Shown piece after piece: positions 35,345 to 45,920 of a DNA stretch of 64,000 nucleotides. How positions within the stretch are numbered: position 1 is the stretch's first letter; each line of letters begins with the position of its first letter. Source of the DNA: Alicyclobacillus sacchari (lineage in GTDB: Bacteria > Bacillota > Bacilli > Alicyclobacillales > Alicyclobacillaceae); the NCBI RefSeq assembly GCF_004366795.1, contig NZ_SORF01000008.1, forward strand, positions 1-64,000, in the 5' to 3' direction. The notes under the pieces are model-generated. The model was not told the origin of the DNA and ran no database searches. It saw nothing but the letters and a program-made list of their open reading frames with translations. Both the position numbers and the translations under genes were made by a program.

Positions 35345-36238
35345 TTATCTGGATGTAGATGTGTTCATCTGCCCTCGTGCGTTGATTTCGATGGCAGCTT
35401 TCATGGCCGCCCACAGGACAAGTTGCACATAGATACACATCCCAAGTCCCACCCAACTGACCAATGAGGTACCCGAGAATAACACGCCAAAGCCCACTGC
35501 CACAATGACCCCGACGCGTAAAAACGCTTTACGGCTCATCCACCCATTCGCCTTTCCGCCCACGCCCCAGTGGGACACAACCTCATCCGGCAAGTGATCG
35601 CGATACGTACGTGCAAGGTGAATTTGAAGGTATACAAATAGACAGGAGATCAGGAATGCTGCCACAGCGGCGGACCAGTGGATAGGGACAGCGGCTGTGT
35701 ACTGCGCCGAAGGAAGCGGTGCTCCAAAATCCGCAACGCGATCGGCAAGGGCGTGAACGTTGAGCGTGGAGATGAGCACAAGGTGATGACCGTCGGAAAT
35801 CGCGAGCTCTGGGTAATGGCCAAGTCTGTAGACAATCGCGGTTTCACCGTTCTTGAGGCGAAATAGACCTGTCTGATAGTCGCCTGCACTGGTACCGTAC
35901 ATTCGTACAGCGGGTGCATAGGGGCCATCAGGCACCACCCAGTCTGCCGATGCACGAGCGAGATCGACCGTGGTCACACCGACATCGGTGCGCAGCTCGA
36001 GCGTGGAGCCGCGGACTTGCCAGCCCCCCGCAAGCATGGTAACAAGCATCCATACGCATAGAAACGACGGGGCAAACGGTAGAATGCGAAATAACAGACG
36101 GAACTGCCTTGCATAACTCTTGGCAAACGATCGCGATAACACAACGGATAAGATGACAAACGCCATCGTGAGGCCAACTGTGATCCAAATACCAGTATTC
36201 ATGCTGAGTGCTTGCGCGAGGGAAAGGCGATCCGACAT
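35345..36238 (-). CDS. Membrane protein with PH-like and DUF1648 regions
   Basis: A 297-residue membrane protein with about five transmembrane helices. AAAGGAG lies seven bases before the ATG. Between helices 2 and 3 is a soluble beta-rich part (about 75-170) resembling bacterial PH-like domains. After it comes the DUF1648 signature LPDEVVSHWGVGGKANGWMSR between helices, as in SdpI-like immunity/signal proteins. Function unknown. It faces away from the cupredoxin gene and is followed leftward by a lipase gene. Confidence 0.72.
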   Translation of the reverse strand: MSDRLSLAQALSMNTGIWITVGLTMAFVILSVVLSRSFAKSYARQFRLLFRILPFAPSFLCVWMLVTMLAGGWQVRGSTLELRTDVGVTTVDLARASADWVVPDGPYAPAVRMYGTSAGDYQTGLFRLKNGETAIVYRLGHYPELAISDGHHLVLISTLNVHALADRVADFGAPLPSAQYTAAVPIHWSAAVAAFLISCLFVYLQIHLARTYRDHLPDEVVSHWGVGGKANGWMSRKAFLRVGVIVAVGFGVLFSGTSLVSWVGLGMCIYVQLVLWAAMKAAIEINARGQMNTSTSR

Positions 36239-36657
36239 CCTCCCACTCCTTTGCGGGCGTTATCGTGGATCTAGCCAAAATATACGATGTTTGAACGGTT
36301 ATGACAAAAGTAAGTTTACTCCCCCCGTCGATACGCGCGAATCGCGTCTGATAGTCCTCTCCGATCGCGTTTCCCGAAAAGGCTCCAACCACAATCAGAT
36401 CGGGCCAGCGACCTGGAGGAATACGGATTAAACGACAGCACATCAAGACATTTACGAAAAAGATGTAATACTGGAAGCATATGTTCAAGATCGGACTTTA
36501 TAGTCGAGGAAGACACCCTGCTGCAAAGACAAAGATGAGATAAATGGAACAATTGTGGAACGCGTGCGTCACTCCGAGGCATTATCATCGAATCCGGTTG
36601 GGAGAACGGGAATTAACCAACTTCTAGAGCAAGCAACATGTGAAGGGGAGATAGAGT
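36239..36657. other. Intergenic region without a supported gene
   Basis: A 419-base divergent gap. Short frames exist on both strands but lack ribosome sites and recognisable composition. Only the GAAGGGGAG ribosome site at the right edge is assignable; no promoter or operator stands out. Confidence 0.4.
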
Positions 36658-38460
36658 ATGAACCGGGCTCATTTGCTACACGCCGGCGCAGTCGGCCTTG
36701 CGGTTGTCGCGGCGTTGTCCTTCTCGACCATGCCAGTACTCGCAGACACCGCCAACACCACATCGAGTACCAGCGCCGCGACAACTTCGACTGGAGTGAC
36801 GTGGACTGTGGATGCGGGTGCGATGTCGAAGAGTGGCGTGATGGCCATGGCGTTCTTCCCGAATGTCATCACCATTGACGCCGGCGACACGATCACGTTT
36901 GAGGGAGCAGGTCATACCGTTTCGTTTCCGGGCGCAGACGGCAAGCTTCCAGCATCAACATCCCCAGCGGCCCAGGCCCCTGCGGGCGGGAGTACGTATG
37001 ACGGTACCTCCTTCACGTCTTCCGGTCTCCTGATCGGCAAGCCCTACACCTTGACGTTCACGAAACCTGGTGTCTATCCGTACTATTGTTTACTTCATCC
37101 TGGCATGATGGGCGTCGTCATCGTCAACCCAGCCGGAACCCCGTATCCGATGACGCAGGCCCAGTACAATGCCGAAGGACAGTCGGAGCAACAAGCGGAT
37201 TTCACTGCTGGGGACCAAGCGGTATCGTCGTTCCAATTGAAGGCCCAGAAGAATCCGAACGGAACCACCACCTATTTTGCGCAGACGGATGCGCCCGAAC
37301 CACAAACGTACACATTTGACTTGTCAGCGCAGAATAGCAGTACCGTCCGTGGCTCTGCGCTCATTGCGTTTTCGCTGCCACCGTCCCAGTCGAATCCAGA
37401 GACGACATACAGCATCGCCGTGAAGCTGGCGGGATTGACACCAGGACAATCGTACACGGCAGTGTTGAGCGAGGGGACGAGCGGCAGCGGCGTGACGGTT
37501 CCTCAGTCCCAGTTTGGAACGGTCACCGTCAACGCGGATGGTACGGGAACGGTCACCGGATCGGTCAACGCAATGGCGCTGCCGCAAGGTGTTTGGACGC
37601 TCGACATTGAGGACGCCACTCACCACATAGTGGCGAGTGGGCGCATTGACCATCCGTCGTGGGCATACGAACGCTTCCTGCCAGATACGCTCCACATCCA
37701 CACGGGAGACACGGTGGTGTGGACACAGACCGGTATCAACGAAGTGCACACGGTCACGTTCCTCCCGAGCGGATGGTCCGATATCCCGAACGAGAGTCTC
37801 ATGCCGGTCCCCTATGGCGGTCACATCTATGCGGGAACAGGGTTCTATAACTCTGGATTCATGGTTCCAGGCGCAACGTATGATCTCACATTTATTAAGT
37901 CAGGCAACTTTGCTTACCGCTGCTTGCTCCACGATGTGATGGGTATGTTGGGAACAGTGGACGTGACACCACAGCCCAACGTCTTGACGATCGCGCTAAA
38001 CAACAGCGTGGACAACGTACCATCTCGGACAGTGGGCAAGACGACCTACGTGCCCATCTGGTACGTGATGCACATGTTGCAATCGCAAGGACTGCATAGC
38101 ACTTGGAATGGATCCGACTGGAAGGTGAGCTCGACGACGCCGATTAACGCCCACAGCCAGGCCGGAAGCAGCGGCAACATCCACCTCTATTTGAACAACC
38201 AGCTTCTGTTTAGCGGCGACAGTCAGGTGTGGAGTCTGAACGGACACGCGACCACGTTCGTACCGGTACACCAAGTCGTCGGTGCACTCCAGTCGCTCGG
38301 GTTCGATGCGGCGTTTGACGGGAGCACCCTCGACATGACGCCTCAAGCGCACGCAGGATCCGTGCCTGCCCCTACCGCAGCACAAAGTATGGGTACTGGT
38401 GGCTCCCAGTCGTCCAGTGCCTCGGGAACCTCCGGAAACGCGATGAGTGGCATGAACTAA
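36658..38460 (+). CDS. Secreted double-cupredoxin protein with copper-amine-oxidase-N-like tail
   Basis: A 600-residue exported protein, ATG behind GAAGGGGAG. Signal peptide 1-29 (ending PVLADT). Cupredoxin 1 (about 45-160) keeps the blue-copper ligands: His in GAGHTVSFPG and Cys/His/Met in YYCLLHPGMMG. Residues 180-340 form a beta-rich spacer. Cupredoxin 2 (about 340-440) has His in EVHTVTF and YRCLLHDVMGM. Residues 445-560 resemble the copper amine oxidase N-terminal repeat (two KTTYVPIWYVM / ATTFVPVHQVV units), followed by a Ser/Gly tail. It may bind copper or carry electrons outside the cell. A strong terminator follows. Confidence 0.85.
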   Translation: MNRAHLLHAGAVGLAVVAALSFSTMPVLADTANTTSSTSAATTSTGVTWTVDAGAMSKSGVMAMAFFPNVITIDAGDTITFEGAGHTVSFPGADGKLPASTSPAAQAPAGGSTYDGTSFTSSGLLIGKPYTLTFTKPGVYPYYCLLHPGMMGVVIVNPAGTPYPMTQAQYNAEGQSEQQADFTAGDQAVSSFQLKAQKNPNGTTTYFAQTDAPEPQTYTFDLSAQNSSTVRGSALIAFSLPPSQSNPETTYSIAVKLAGLTPGQSYTAVLSEGTSGSGVTVPQSQFGTVTVNADGTGTVTGSVNAMALPQGVWTLDIEDATHHIVASGRIDHPSWAYERFLPDTLHIHTGDTVVWTQTGINEVHTVTFLPSGWSDIPNESLMPVPYGGHIYAGTGFYNSGFMVPGATYDLTFIKSGNFAYRCLLHDVMGMLGTVDVTPQPNVLTIALNNSVDNVPSRTVGKTTYVPIWYVMHMLQSQGLHSTWNGSDWKVSSTTPINAHSQAGSSGNIHLYLNNQLLFSGDSQVWSLNGHATTFVPVHQVVGALQSLGFDAAFDGSTLDMTPQAHAGSVPAPTAAQSMGTGGSQSSSASGTSGNAMSGMN

Positions 38461-38467
38461 GCGGACA

Positions 38468-38507
38468 TCAACAGACCCTCGCACGTATTGGTGCGAGGGT
38501 CTGTTGA
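38468..38507 (+). terminator. Terminator after the double-cupredoxin gene
   Basis: TCAACAGACCCTCGCAC pairs with GTGCGAGGGTCTGTTGA (17 bp) around a six-base loop, followed by GTTTTC. Confidence 0.92.
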
Positions 38508-38735
38508 GTTTTCGGCTGGGGAATCCAATTGGGTACCGTGAGGCGTTAAGGCTCGCATGTGAACGGCCGATGGACGGCCTGTTCACGCCTGTAGAAGCAT
38601 CTTCAAGCAGTTGGCTACACTAACCACCAACCATTTAGACATGACTCTTGGCGAATGATTCGGAATCACAAACGCCAGGGGATCGAAAAAGCCGCCTTTG
38701 GTGTTGTTCATCCAAAGCGGCTTCCCCTTATCTCA

Positions 38736-38809
38736 TGGAGCGGGTGATGGGAATCGAACCCACGCTACCAGCTTGGAAGGCTGGAGTTCTACCATTGAAC
38801 TACACCCGC
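38736..38809 (-). tRNA. tRNA-Gly (anticodon TCC)
   Basis: Complete cloverleaf: acceptor GCGGGTG/CACCCGC, D-arm GTTC..GAAC, anticodon stem CCAGC/GCTGG with loop CTTCCAA, T-loop TTCGATT, discriminator T and encoded CCA (38736-38738). Confidence 0.96.
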
Positions 38810-38833
38810 ACATTTTGTTTGCGCACATTTCAC

Positions 38834-38910
<77 letters not shown>

Positions 38911-39065
38911 GATGCGACGATAAAAATTATAACACAGTCGTCGCTGGTTGTCACGCTCGAGATCGAAATTCTAAGCACTCCCCTTCCCAGCGCCATTCAA
39001 GCCAGTGATGGAGGGTCAGGCAGCCAATACGGCCAGCCCGCCCCCTCGGATGAGCAATCACTGTA

Positions 39066-39710
39066 TTATGCCCACGTGATGTCTGGCACGCCCTCAAGTA
39101 GCACCACTCGCGCAGGCGCCGCGTCAATTCCCGTAAGTTTCAGCGGCAACGCAACCATGAAGTAATGGCCTGCCGGCACGTCCTTCAAGCGCAAGCCTTC
39201 CAGAATCACGATATCCTTCGACAACAGCGACACGTGCGTCTCGTGGTTCGGCTGTGCCCGCTCAACGCCAAGACCATCAATGCCCACACCAGCGATCCCG
39301 ATGTTTGCCAAATACTCGGCACCGTCCGCAGCCAAATAAATAAATTCGAAGTTGAACGTCTCCTCGAACGAGTTGCGCGTCTTGAACAACAAAAATTCGC
39401 CCGCTTGCGGTTGGTGCGGCTCCAGATCCGCCTTCGTGATGCCACCAGTGACTGAGGTCAGATCGATCACGCGGCAGGATCGAACCAACTTGTCCAAACC
39501 GACAGCTTCGATCGTCCGCCCATTCGGAATCATGTGCAGCTCGGCGTCGATGTGCGTACCGGTGTGCGCATCGAGATGCAGACGCGTCTCATGCGCACTT
39601 CCGGTGGTGAAGTCAGAGGTGGTTTCGAACTGAGGACGTTTTTCATCCTTGTTCTTGTATACCTGCATATCAGCATGGATCAACATGCTGATATCGTAGA
39701 GCTTTGCCAT
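39066..39710 (-). CDS. Cyclase-family metal-dependent hydrolase coupled to zwf
   Basis: A 214-residue member of the cyclase/kynurenine formamidase superfamily (PF04199). The metal signature is LDAHTGTHIDAELHMI (HxGTHxD..xH), with a downstream VGIDGLGVE and NHETHVSLL region and VILEGLRL near the end. Its ATG abuts the zwf stop (TAAATG), so its synthesis is coupled to glucose-6-phosphate dehydrogenase. Relatives hydrolyse N-formylkynurenine, isatin and other amides or lactones. No pgl gene is adjacent, so a 6-phosphogluconolactonase role is an attractive but unproven idea. Tryptophan-degradation neighbours expected for KynB are absent. Confidence 0.85.
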   Translation of the reverse strand: MAKLYDISMLIHADMQVYKNKDEKRPQFETTSDFTTGSAHETRLHLDAHTGTHIDAELHMIPNGRTIEAVGLDKLVRSCRVIDLTSVTGGITKADLEPHQPQAGEFLLFKTRNSFEETFNFEFIYLAADGAEYLANIGIAGVGIDGLGVERAQPNHETHVSLLSKDIVILEGLRLKDVPAGHYFMVALPLKLTGIDAAPARVVLLEGVPDITWA

Positions 39711-41258
39711 TTACCGCTTCACCTCCACCGGATGTCCGGTCGCGTGCTCGAGGTTGTCCATCGGCGACTCATTGCCGTAGAGCGGCCACCAGAGACCCGG
39801 CTGTTCCTTGACGAGATCGTGCGCAGCCTTCGGTCCCCATTCGCCAGCCTTGTAAGTGTGCAGCGGCACTGTGTTGTTTGCAAAGGCGTGCGCAATCGGA
39901 TCGACAAACTTCCACGCCAGTGAAACTTCGTCCCAGCGCGTGAAGAACGTCGAATCGCCGTGCATCGCATCGTGCAGGAGGCGTTCGTAAGCTTCCGGCG
40001 ACTTGTCGGCAGATTGACTGAACTCCATCGCGATCGGCACAACGACATTGTCGGTTCCCGGGCGCTTGACGTTCATCTGCATGTACATGCCTTCCACCGG
40101 GTTGATGCGAATGACGAGCAGGTTCGGGCCGAGATTGCCGTCCTGGTTGAAGTACAGGTGCTTCGGCATGTTGCGGAACTGGATGACGATCTCGGTCGAT
40201 TTCACCGGCATCCGCTTGCCAGTTCGAATGTAAAATGGCACGCCTGCCCAACGGAAGTTGTCGATGAACAGCTTCGCCGCGACAAACGTCTCCGTCTTGG
40301 AATCCGGCGCAACACCCGGCTCTTCCAAGTATCCCGGTACTGCTTTGCCGCCGATTTCACCAGCCGTATACTGGCCACGCACGACGTACTGGCCAACTTC
40401 ATCTTCCTGATACGCGCGCAAGGAGCGCAGCACCTTCACCTTTTCGTCGCGGATCGCCTCTGTGTGCAAGCGGCTGGGTGGCTCCATGGCGGTCATCATG
40501 ACCATTTGCAACATGTGGTTTTGGACCATGTCGCGCAGTGCGCCTGACGTCTCGTAGTACGACGCGCGATCCTCGACGCCGACTGTCTCACTCGAGGTGA
40601 TTTGCACCGACGCGATGGAACGGTTATCCCAAAGCGGTTCGAACATCGAGTTGGCAAAGCGGATGACTTCGATGTTCTGCACCATTTCTTTGCCAAGGTA
40701 GTGGTCAATACGATAGATCTCTTCTTCTGCAAACGCGCTTGAGAGCTGATCGTTCAATTCGGCAGCCGACTTGTAGTCGTGTCCGAACGGCTTCTCGATA
40801 ATCAGGCGACGCCATCCTTTGGTGTCGGCAAGGCCTACCTTCTTCAAATAGAGGGCTGTTTCGCCGAAGAAACGAGGCGCCATCGACAGATAGAAGAGGC
40901 GGTTGCCGCCATGATCCTTCTTGCTCTCGACGTCCAGCACAAACTGATGCAACTTGCGGAAGTCGTCCTCGCTGTCGACGTTGCCTGGGACATAGAAGAT
41001 ACGCGCCAGGAAGCGCGACCAGACGTCTTCCTCCACGCCTTCCTTCACGAAGGATACAAGTGCCTTGTGCACTTCATCGCGGAACGCTTCCGTCGTGTAG
41101 TCGCGACGCGCCGTGCCGACGATGCTCAAGCCTTCCGGCATGAGACCCTTCTTCTCGAGTTGATATAAGGCCGGAAACAGTTTGCGATGGGCGAGATCGC
41201 CCGTGGCACCGAATAGGACAAAGACATGCGGCGGCAATTGACGAGTGTTGTTCTCCAT
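39711..41258 (-). CDS. zwf: Glucose-6-phosphate 1-dehydrogenase
   Basis: A 515-residue enzyme oxidising glucose-6-phosphate to 6-phosphogluconolactone with NADP+, first step of the oxidative pentose phosphate pathway. ATG 41258 is chosen behind TTGGAGTGGAG; GTG 41273 is also open. Motifs: [14 protein letters not shown] dinucleotide loop, IIEKPFGHD, the active-site signature [13 protein letters not shown], and IRTGKRMP. The end ...GHPVEVKR runs directly into the cyclase gene. Confidence 0.98.
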   Translation of the reverse strand: MENNTRQLPPHVFVLFGATGDLAHRKLFPALYQLEKKGLMPEGLSIVGTARRDYTTEAFRDEVHKALVSFVKEGVEEDVWSRFLARIFYVPGNVDSEDDFRKLHQFVLDVESKKDHGGNRLFYLSMAPRFFGETALYLKKVGLADTKGWRRLIIEKPFGHDYKSAAELNDQLSSAFAEEEIYRIDHYLGKEMVQNIEVIRFANSMFEPLWDNRSIASVQITSSETVGVEDRASYYETSGALRDMVQNHMLQMVMMTAMEPPSRLHTEAIRDEKVKVLRSLRAYQEDEVGQYVVRGQYTAGEIGGKAVPGYLEEPGVAPDSKTETFVAAKLFIDNFRWAGVPFYIRTGKRMPVKSTEIVIQFRNMPKHLYFNQDGNLGPNLLVIRINPVEGMYMQMNVKRPGTDNVVVPIAMEFSQSADKSPEAYERLLHDAMHGDSTFFTRWDEVSLAWKFVDPIAHAFANNTVPLHTYKAGEWGPKAAHDLVKEQPGLWWPLYGNESPMDNLEHATGHPVEVKR

Positions 41259-41397
41259 CTCCACTCCAACCACTTCCCCAATCTCTTGTATATATTCCGG
41301 GACTCATTGTACATCAAGCGCTCGCGATCATACCAATGCCAATCGGCAAATGATGTGACTTGACATTAGTTTTTGATTCGCAGCCAACGTTTATGAA

Positions 41398-42544
41398 TTA
41401 TTGCGCGGAATTGCCTGACTCGCGAGCCTGTTCGCGCGCGAGCTGCCAGCGCAAGTAGGCGTGAATGAACGGATCGAGCAAGCCATCGACCACCGCCTGA
41501 ACATTGCCGACTTCCTGGTTTGTGCGATGGTCCTTGACGAGCGAATACGGATGAAAGACGTAAGAGCGAATCTGGCTTCCCCACGCGATCTCCTTCTGCT
41601 CGCCGCGCAGTTCTGCGAGCTCCGCCTCGCGCTCTTCCTGACGTTTGGCCGCCAGACGCGCTTTCAGCAGTTCCATCGCAACAGCGCGGTTTTGGATCTG
41701 TGAACGCTCGCTCTGACAACTGACGACGATTCCTGTCGGCAAGTGCGTGATGCGTACAGCAGAGTCGGTGGTGTTGACGTGCTGACCGCCGGCACCCGTC
41801 GATCGGTAGGTATCGATCCGCAGTTCCTCCGGACGTATTTCGATGGTCGTATCATCCTCGGCAATCTCGGGAATCACGTCGACGGATGCGAAAGATGTAT
41901 GACGACGCCCAGAGGCGTCAAACGGCGAGATGCGGACAAGCCGATGCACGCCTTTCTCGGCCTTGAGGTAGCCATAGGCGTTGTGCCCTTTGATGCGCAA
42001 TGTCACGCTCTTGATACCCGCTTCGTCGCCAGGAAGATAGTCGAGAACTTCAACTTTGTATCCGTGGTCTTCCGCCCAGCGCGTATACATGCGCAGCAGG
42101 ATGGACGCCCAGTCCTGCGACTCCGTGCCGCCTGCGCCCGGGTGCAACTCGACGATCGCGTTATTTGCGTCATAGTCCCCTGAAAGCATCAACTGTAACT
42201 CGAAGGAGTCGATCCCGTCCCTCAGTTTCGTCGCCATCTCGTTCGCCTCGGCGAACAGGTCCATGTCGTTCTCTTCCTGCGCAAGTTGCAATGCGACATC
42301 CGCATCGGCATGCAGGCTGGTCAGCTCGTTCATCTTATCCACGACGGACTTGAGGGCGTTCATCTCGCCGATGATTTTCTGAGCCTTCTCCTGATCATCC
42401 CAAAAATTCGGCTCCGCCATCAACGACTCGAGCGTCGCAATGCGGTTTTGCTTGTTAGGGACGTCAAAGAGACCTCCCGAAGTCCGCCAACCGAGTGGCC
42501 ATCGTCTTTAGATCTTGGCGAAGCTCGCCAAAAGTCTCTGCCAT
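41398..42544 (-). CDS. prfB: Peptide chain release factor 2, made by +1 programmed frameshift
   Basis: RF2 reads UAA/UGA stops. Translation starts at ATG 42544 ([12 protein letters not shown]...) and reaches an in-frame TGA after codon 26; a +1 shift at CTT TGA C continues into [15 protein letters not shown] and the main frame, giving about 381 residues. The main frame has the stop-codon recognition SPF in RISPFDASG and the catalytic GGQ in TGAGGQHVN. The frameshift makes synthesis depend on RF2 level, the known autoregulation. It lies between secA and zwf. Confidence 0.97.
42463..42480 (-). promoter_or_regulatory. prfB +1 programmed frameshift site
   Basis: On the minus strand GGGAGG, a Shine-Dalgarno-like stimulator, is followed after a short gap by CTT TGA C (TGA at 42464-42466). 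This matches the classic prfB slip site. Confidence 0.95.
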
Positions 42545-42638
42545 AAACAGATCACTCCTCGTGTCATTTCCCACGGTATTGTATCAAACGCACGAACCCA
42601 TCTGTGCCATCATTCAGCTGTTGTCATGCCCATGTCAA

Positions 42639-42665
42639 GAAGGCGCAGCAGGCCGCTGCGCCTTT
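42639..42665 (-). terminator. Hairpin after secA
   Basis: AAGGCGCAG pairs with CTGCGCCTT (9 bp) around a seven-base loop, 17 bases past the secA stop. Only a weak T run follows. Confidence 0.6.
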
Positions 42666-42681
42666 CATCGTGCAACCCCGG

Positions 42682-45072
42682 TCAGCCGCCCTGTACAGGC
42701 ACTGCGCCGTGTGCCTGCACAGGCTGAGGCGCCTGTTGCAAAGTCGCCTTGAAGACGTAAAGCACAACCTCTTCCTCGATGGAATGGATCATCGCTTCAA
42801 ACATCTCGAATCCCTCTTTTTGGTAAATCACAAGCGGATCGGCTTGGCCGTAGGAACGCAAGTGTACACCCTGGCGGAACTGATCCATCGCATCAATGTG
42901 ATCCATCCATTTCGAGTCGACTGCTCGCAGCAGGACGATACGCTCCAGTTCGCGCAAGAATCCCTGCAGCTCTTCCTCGCGGGCGTCGTAATTGGCCTTC
43001 GCCAACTCAAGCAAGCGAGTTTTAATTTCATCGCGATCAAGCTTGCGAATCGACGCTTCATCGACTTGTCCCGGCAGGAGAAAGTGATGCTCCGCGTACT
43101 GCAGAAGCGCCGGAATGTCCCAGTCCTCCGGAATTTGTTCTTCGGAACAATAGACCTCGAGCATGTGATCGACCAGGTCGTCGAGCATGCCTTCGACGAC
43201 TTCTCGCAGGTTCTCGCGTTCGAGAATTTGTCGGCGTTGACGATAAATGACTTCGCGCTGCTTATTCAAAACGTCGTCATAGCGGAGGACGTGTTTGCGA
43301 AGATCGTAGTTATTGCCTTCAACCTTCTTTTGAGCACGCTCCATGGCACCGGTCAACATCTTGTGCTCAATGGGTTGATCTTCTTCAAGCCCAAGGCGAT
43401 CCATCAATCGACGGATGTTCTCGGAGCCAAAGAGCCGCAACAAATCGTCCTCAAGCGACAGGAAGAACTGCGATGAACCAGGATCCCCCTGACGACCTGC
43501 ACGACCGCGCAACTGATTGTCGATGCGGCGGCTCTCATGGCGCTCGGTACCAATGATGTGCAAGCCGCCAAGTGCAGGAACCCCTTCACCCAGCAGAATA
43601 TCAGTACCGCGTCCGGCCATGTTGGTGGCGATGGTCACCATGCCGCGTTGCCCGGCGAGCGCGACAATTTCCGCTTCACGCGCGTGATGCTTCGCATTCA
43701 ATACTTGATGCGGCACGCCCCGCTGGTGCAGAAGATGTGAAACAAGCTCCGATTTCTCGATGGACGTCGTGCCTACCAATACCGGCTGACCGACCCGATG
43801 GCGTTCGACGACGTCGTTGACCACCGCATTGAACTTCGCACGCTCCGTCTTATAGATGACGTCACCAAGGTCTTTGCGGGCAAGCGGCCGATTCGTCGGG
43901 ATGACGACGACATCCATGCCGTAAATTTCAACGAACTCTTTCTCTTCCGTCTTGGCAGTACCGGTCATACCGGATAACTTTTCGTACATGCGGAAGTAGT
44001 TCTGCAACGTGATGGTGGCTAAGGTCTTCGACTCGTTCTGGACGCGCACGCCTTCCTTGGCCTCGATGGCCTGGTGCAGGCCTTCGCTGTAGCGCCGCCC
44101 CTCCATCAGGCGACCGGTGAACTCGTCGACGATGCAAATCTCGTCGCCCATCACGACATAGTCCTTGTCTCGGTGCATGAGGCCGTGTGCCTTGAGGGCT
44201 TGCGTAATATGATGCATCAACGTGACATGATCGGGATCGAACAAGTTGCTCACACCGAAGTAGGATTCCGCCTTGCGGACGCCGGAATCGGTCAAGTTGG
44301 CGGTGCGCATCTTCTCGTCGACTTCATAGTCTTCTTCCGGCTTCAAGCGGCGAACGAGAAGATCTGCCCGAAAGTAGAGATCCGCAGACTTCTCGGCAGG
44401 TCCAGAGATGATAAGCGGCGTACGCGCCTCGTCAATGAGGATGGAGTCCACTTCGTCGACGATGGCAAAGTGCAGGCGGCGTTGCACCATATCGTCAAGC
44501 GTCATCACCATGTTGTCGCGCAGATAATCGAAACCGAACTCATTGTTTGTGCCATAGGTAATATCGGCCATGTAGGCTTCGCGCTTCTGCGCGGGTGTCA
44601 TGTCGTGGCCGTTATAGCCTACGGTGAGGCCGAGAAAACGATGGACCTGGCCTGTATATTCGGCGTCACGCTTGGCCAAATAGTCGTTGACCGTGACCAC
44701 ATGCACACCGTGTCCTGTCAAACCGTTCAGATACGAAGGCAAGGTTGCGACCAGCGTCTTACCCTCACCGGTCTTCATCTCAGCGACCCGGCCTTCATGC
44801 AACACCATGCCGCCCATCAACTGAACGTCGTAATGGCGTTGGCCAAATACGCGCTTCGCGGCCTCACGCACAACCGCGAACGCCTCGGGTAAGAGATTGT
44901 CCAACTTTTCGCCATTTGCCAGCCGTTCCCGAAACGCAGGTGTCATCGCTTGCAGTTCAGCATCTGTCATCGCCTCGAATTGCGGTTCGAGCGCATTAAT
45001 CCGATCCACCTTACGGCGCAATCGGGCAATATCTCGTTCGTTCGAATTAAAGACCTGTTTGAGGAGTCCCAC
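42682..45072 (-). CDS. secA: Preprotein translocase ATPase SecA without the zinc-binding tail
   Basis: A 796-residue motor driving Sec export. GTG 45072 starts the normal N-terminus ([18 protein letters not shown]). Walker A is [12 protein letters not shown], and [15 protein letters not shown] and [14 protein letters not shown] mark NBD1 and NBD2; the preprotein-binding and helical wing domains follow in order. The protein ends shortly after [10 protein letters not shown] with a Gln/Pro/Val-rich stretch and lacks the C-terminal CxCxxxxxxxxCH/C zinc motif of Bacillus SecA, about 40 residues short. The stop is followed by a hairpin, so this looks like the true end. Gene order hpf-secA-prfB is the usual Bacillales one. 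Confidence 0.97.
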   Translation of the reverse strand: MGLLKQVFNSNERDIARLRRKVDRINALEPQFEAMTDAELQAMTPAFRERLANGEKLDNLLPEAFAVVREAAKRVFGQRHYDVQLMGGMVLHEGRVAEMKTGEGKTLVATLPSYLNGLTGHGVHVVTVNDYLAKRDAEYTGQVHRFLGLTVGYNGHDMTPAQKREAYMADITYGTNNEFGFDYLRDNMVMTLDDMVQRRLHFAIVDEVDSILIDEARTPLIISGPAEKSADLYFRADLLVRRLKPEEDYEVDEKMRTANLTDSGVRKAESYFGVSNLFDPDHVTLMHHITQALKAHGLMHRDKDYVVMGDEICIVDEFTGRLMEGRRYSEGLHQAIEAKEGVRVQNESKTLATITLQNYFRMYEKLSGMTGTAKTEEKEFVEIYGMDVVVIPTNRPLARKDLGDVIYKTERAKFNAVVNDVVERHRVGQPVLVGTTSIEKSELVSHLLHQRGVPHQVLNAKHHAREAEIVALAGQRGMVTIATNMAGRGTDILLGEGVPALGGLHIIGTERHESRRIDNQLRGRAGRQGDPGSSQFFLSLEDDLLRLFGSENIRRLMDRLGLEEDQPIEHKMLTGAMERAQKKVEGNNYDLRKHVLRYDDVLNKQREVIYRQRRQILERENLREVVEGMLDDLVDHMLEVYCSEEQIPEDWDIPALLQYAEHHFLLPGQVDEASIRKLDRDEIKTRLLELAKANYDAREEELQGFLRELERIVLLRAVDSKWMDHIDAMDQFRQGVHLRSYGQADPLVIYQKEGFEMFEAMIHSIEEEVVLYVFKATLQQAPQPVQAHGAVPVQGG

Positions 45073-45194
45073 CGAACGGTTACACCCCCATATCGCGATC
45101 GACTTCTAACTAGAGATTGTACCGTAGCCATGCACGATATCACAACATAAAGAAATCAAACACCATTTTCGTTAAATTTCTTTTCTACAAGAAG

Positions 45195-45238
45195 AGGCTT
45201 CCGGCACCACCGTCGCGCACGAGCGGTGCAGGAAGCCC
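45195..45238 (-). terminator. Hairpin after hpf
   Basis: GGCTTCCGGCACC and GGTGCAGGAAGCC form a 13-bp stem with an internal mismatch between hpf and secA. The remaining 45073-45341 shows no gene. Confidence 0.6.
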
Positions 45239-45341
45239 CTTGATGAAAAGCATGATGGAGACATTGTTCAACCACGCTGTTGAAACCTATTGCGTTGCGT
45301 CTGTTGCAGTTGTTGGAATGGTTCGCCAGAACCCTTGACGA

Positions 45342-45887
45342 TTAGCCCTGAGGTTCGATGAGACCGTAATCTCCCCGTTTGCGGCGATAGACGACATTGA
45401 CCTCTTCCGTCTCGGCGTTCGTGAAGACGAAGAAATCATGGCCGAGCAGATCCATCTGCATGATGGCCTCCTCCACGTCCATTGGCTTAATGGGAAACCG
45501 CTTTACACGAACAACGCGCAAATCCTCTTCCGTGTCCAGCACTTCATCCGCAAAGCCACGATGCCGAATTTGTGTGCGTAATCCGCGAGCACGAAACCGT
45601 CTATTCAATTTTTGTTTATATCGGTGAACCTGTTCTTCCAATTTATCTGTGACCAAATCAATGGAGGCGTACATGTCCTGCGACTTTTCTTCCGCCCGGA
45701 AGATGACACCATGTACGTGCACTGTCATTTCAACGCGGTGATACGTTCCTTCAACCGCCATCGTTACGTGAATCTGCTTGTCCGCCTCACCCTCAAAGTA
45801 CCGGGTCAAGCGCCCAATTTTTTTGTCCACGTATTCCTGAAGAGCCGAAGTGACAGAAATGTTGTCGCCATGAACCTGAATCTTCAT
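45342..45887 (-). CDS. hpf: Ribosome hibernation-promoting factor, long form
   Basis: A 181-residue long HPF that dimerises 70S ribosomes into inactive 100S particles in stationary phase or stress. ATG 45887 is seven bases after AAGGAGGA; TTG 45893 is not needed. The N-terminal domain (1-105) begins MKIQVHGDNISVTSALQEYV. The C-terminal dimerisation domain (about 125-181) has VVRVKRFPIKPMDVEEAIMQMDLLGHDFFVF in pieces, then NVVYRRKRGDYGLIEP. Placement before secA is conserved in Bacilli. Confidence 0.97.
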   Translation of the reverse strand: MKIQVHGDNISVTSALQEYVDKKIGRLTRYFEGEADKQIHVTMAVEGTYHRVEMTVHVHGVIFRAEEKSQDMYASIDLVTDKLEEQVHRYKQKLNRRFRARGLRTQIRHRGFADEVLDTEEDLRVVRVKRFPIKPMDVEEAIMQMDLLGHDFFVFTNAETEEVNVVYRRKRGDYGLIEPQG

Positions 45888-45914
45888 TGACAACTCCTCC
45901 TTCGTGGTGGCTAC

Positions 45915-45920
45915 ATTATA
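45915..45920 (-). promoter_or_regulatory. -10 element of hpf
   Basis: A perfect TATAAT lies 28 bases before the hpf start, but no good -35 occurs 17 bases upstream, so another factor or activator may be needed. Confidence 0.45.

Noticed and set aside
36316-36588. A 90-codon minus-strand frame in the gap before the cupredoxin gene
   Set aside because: No ribosome site, no conserved-looking composition, and no context.
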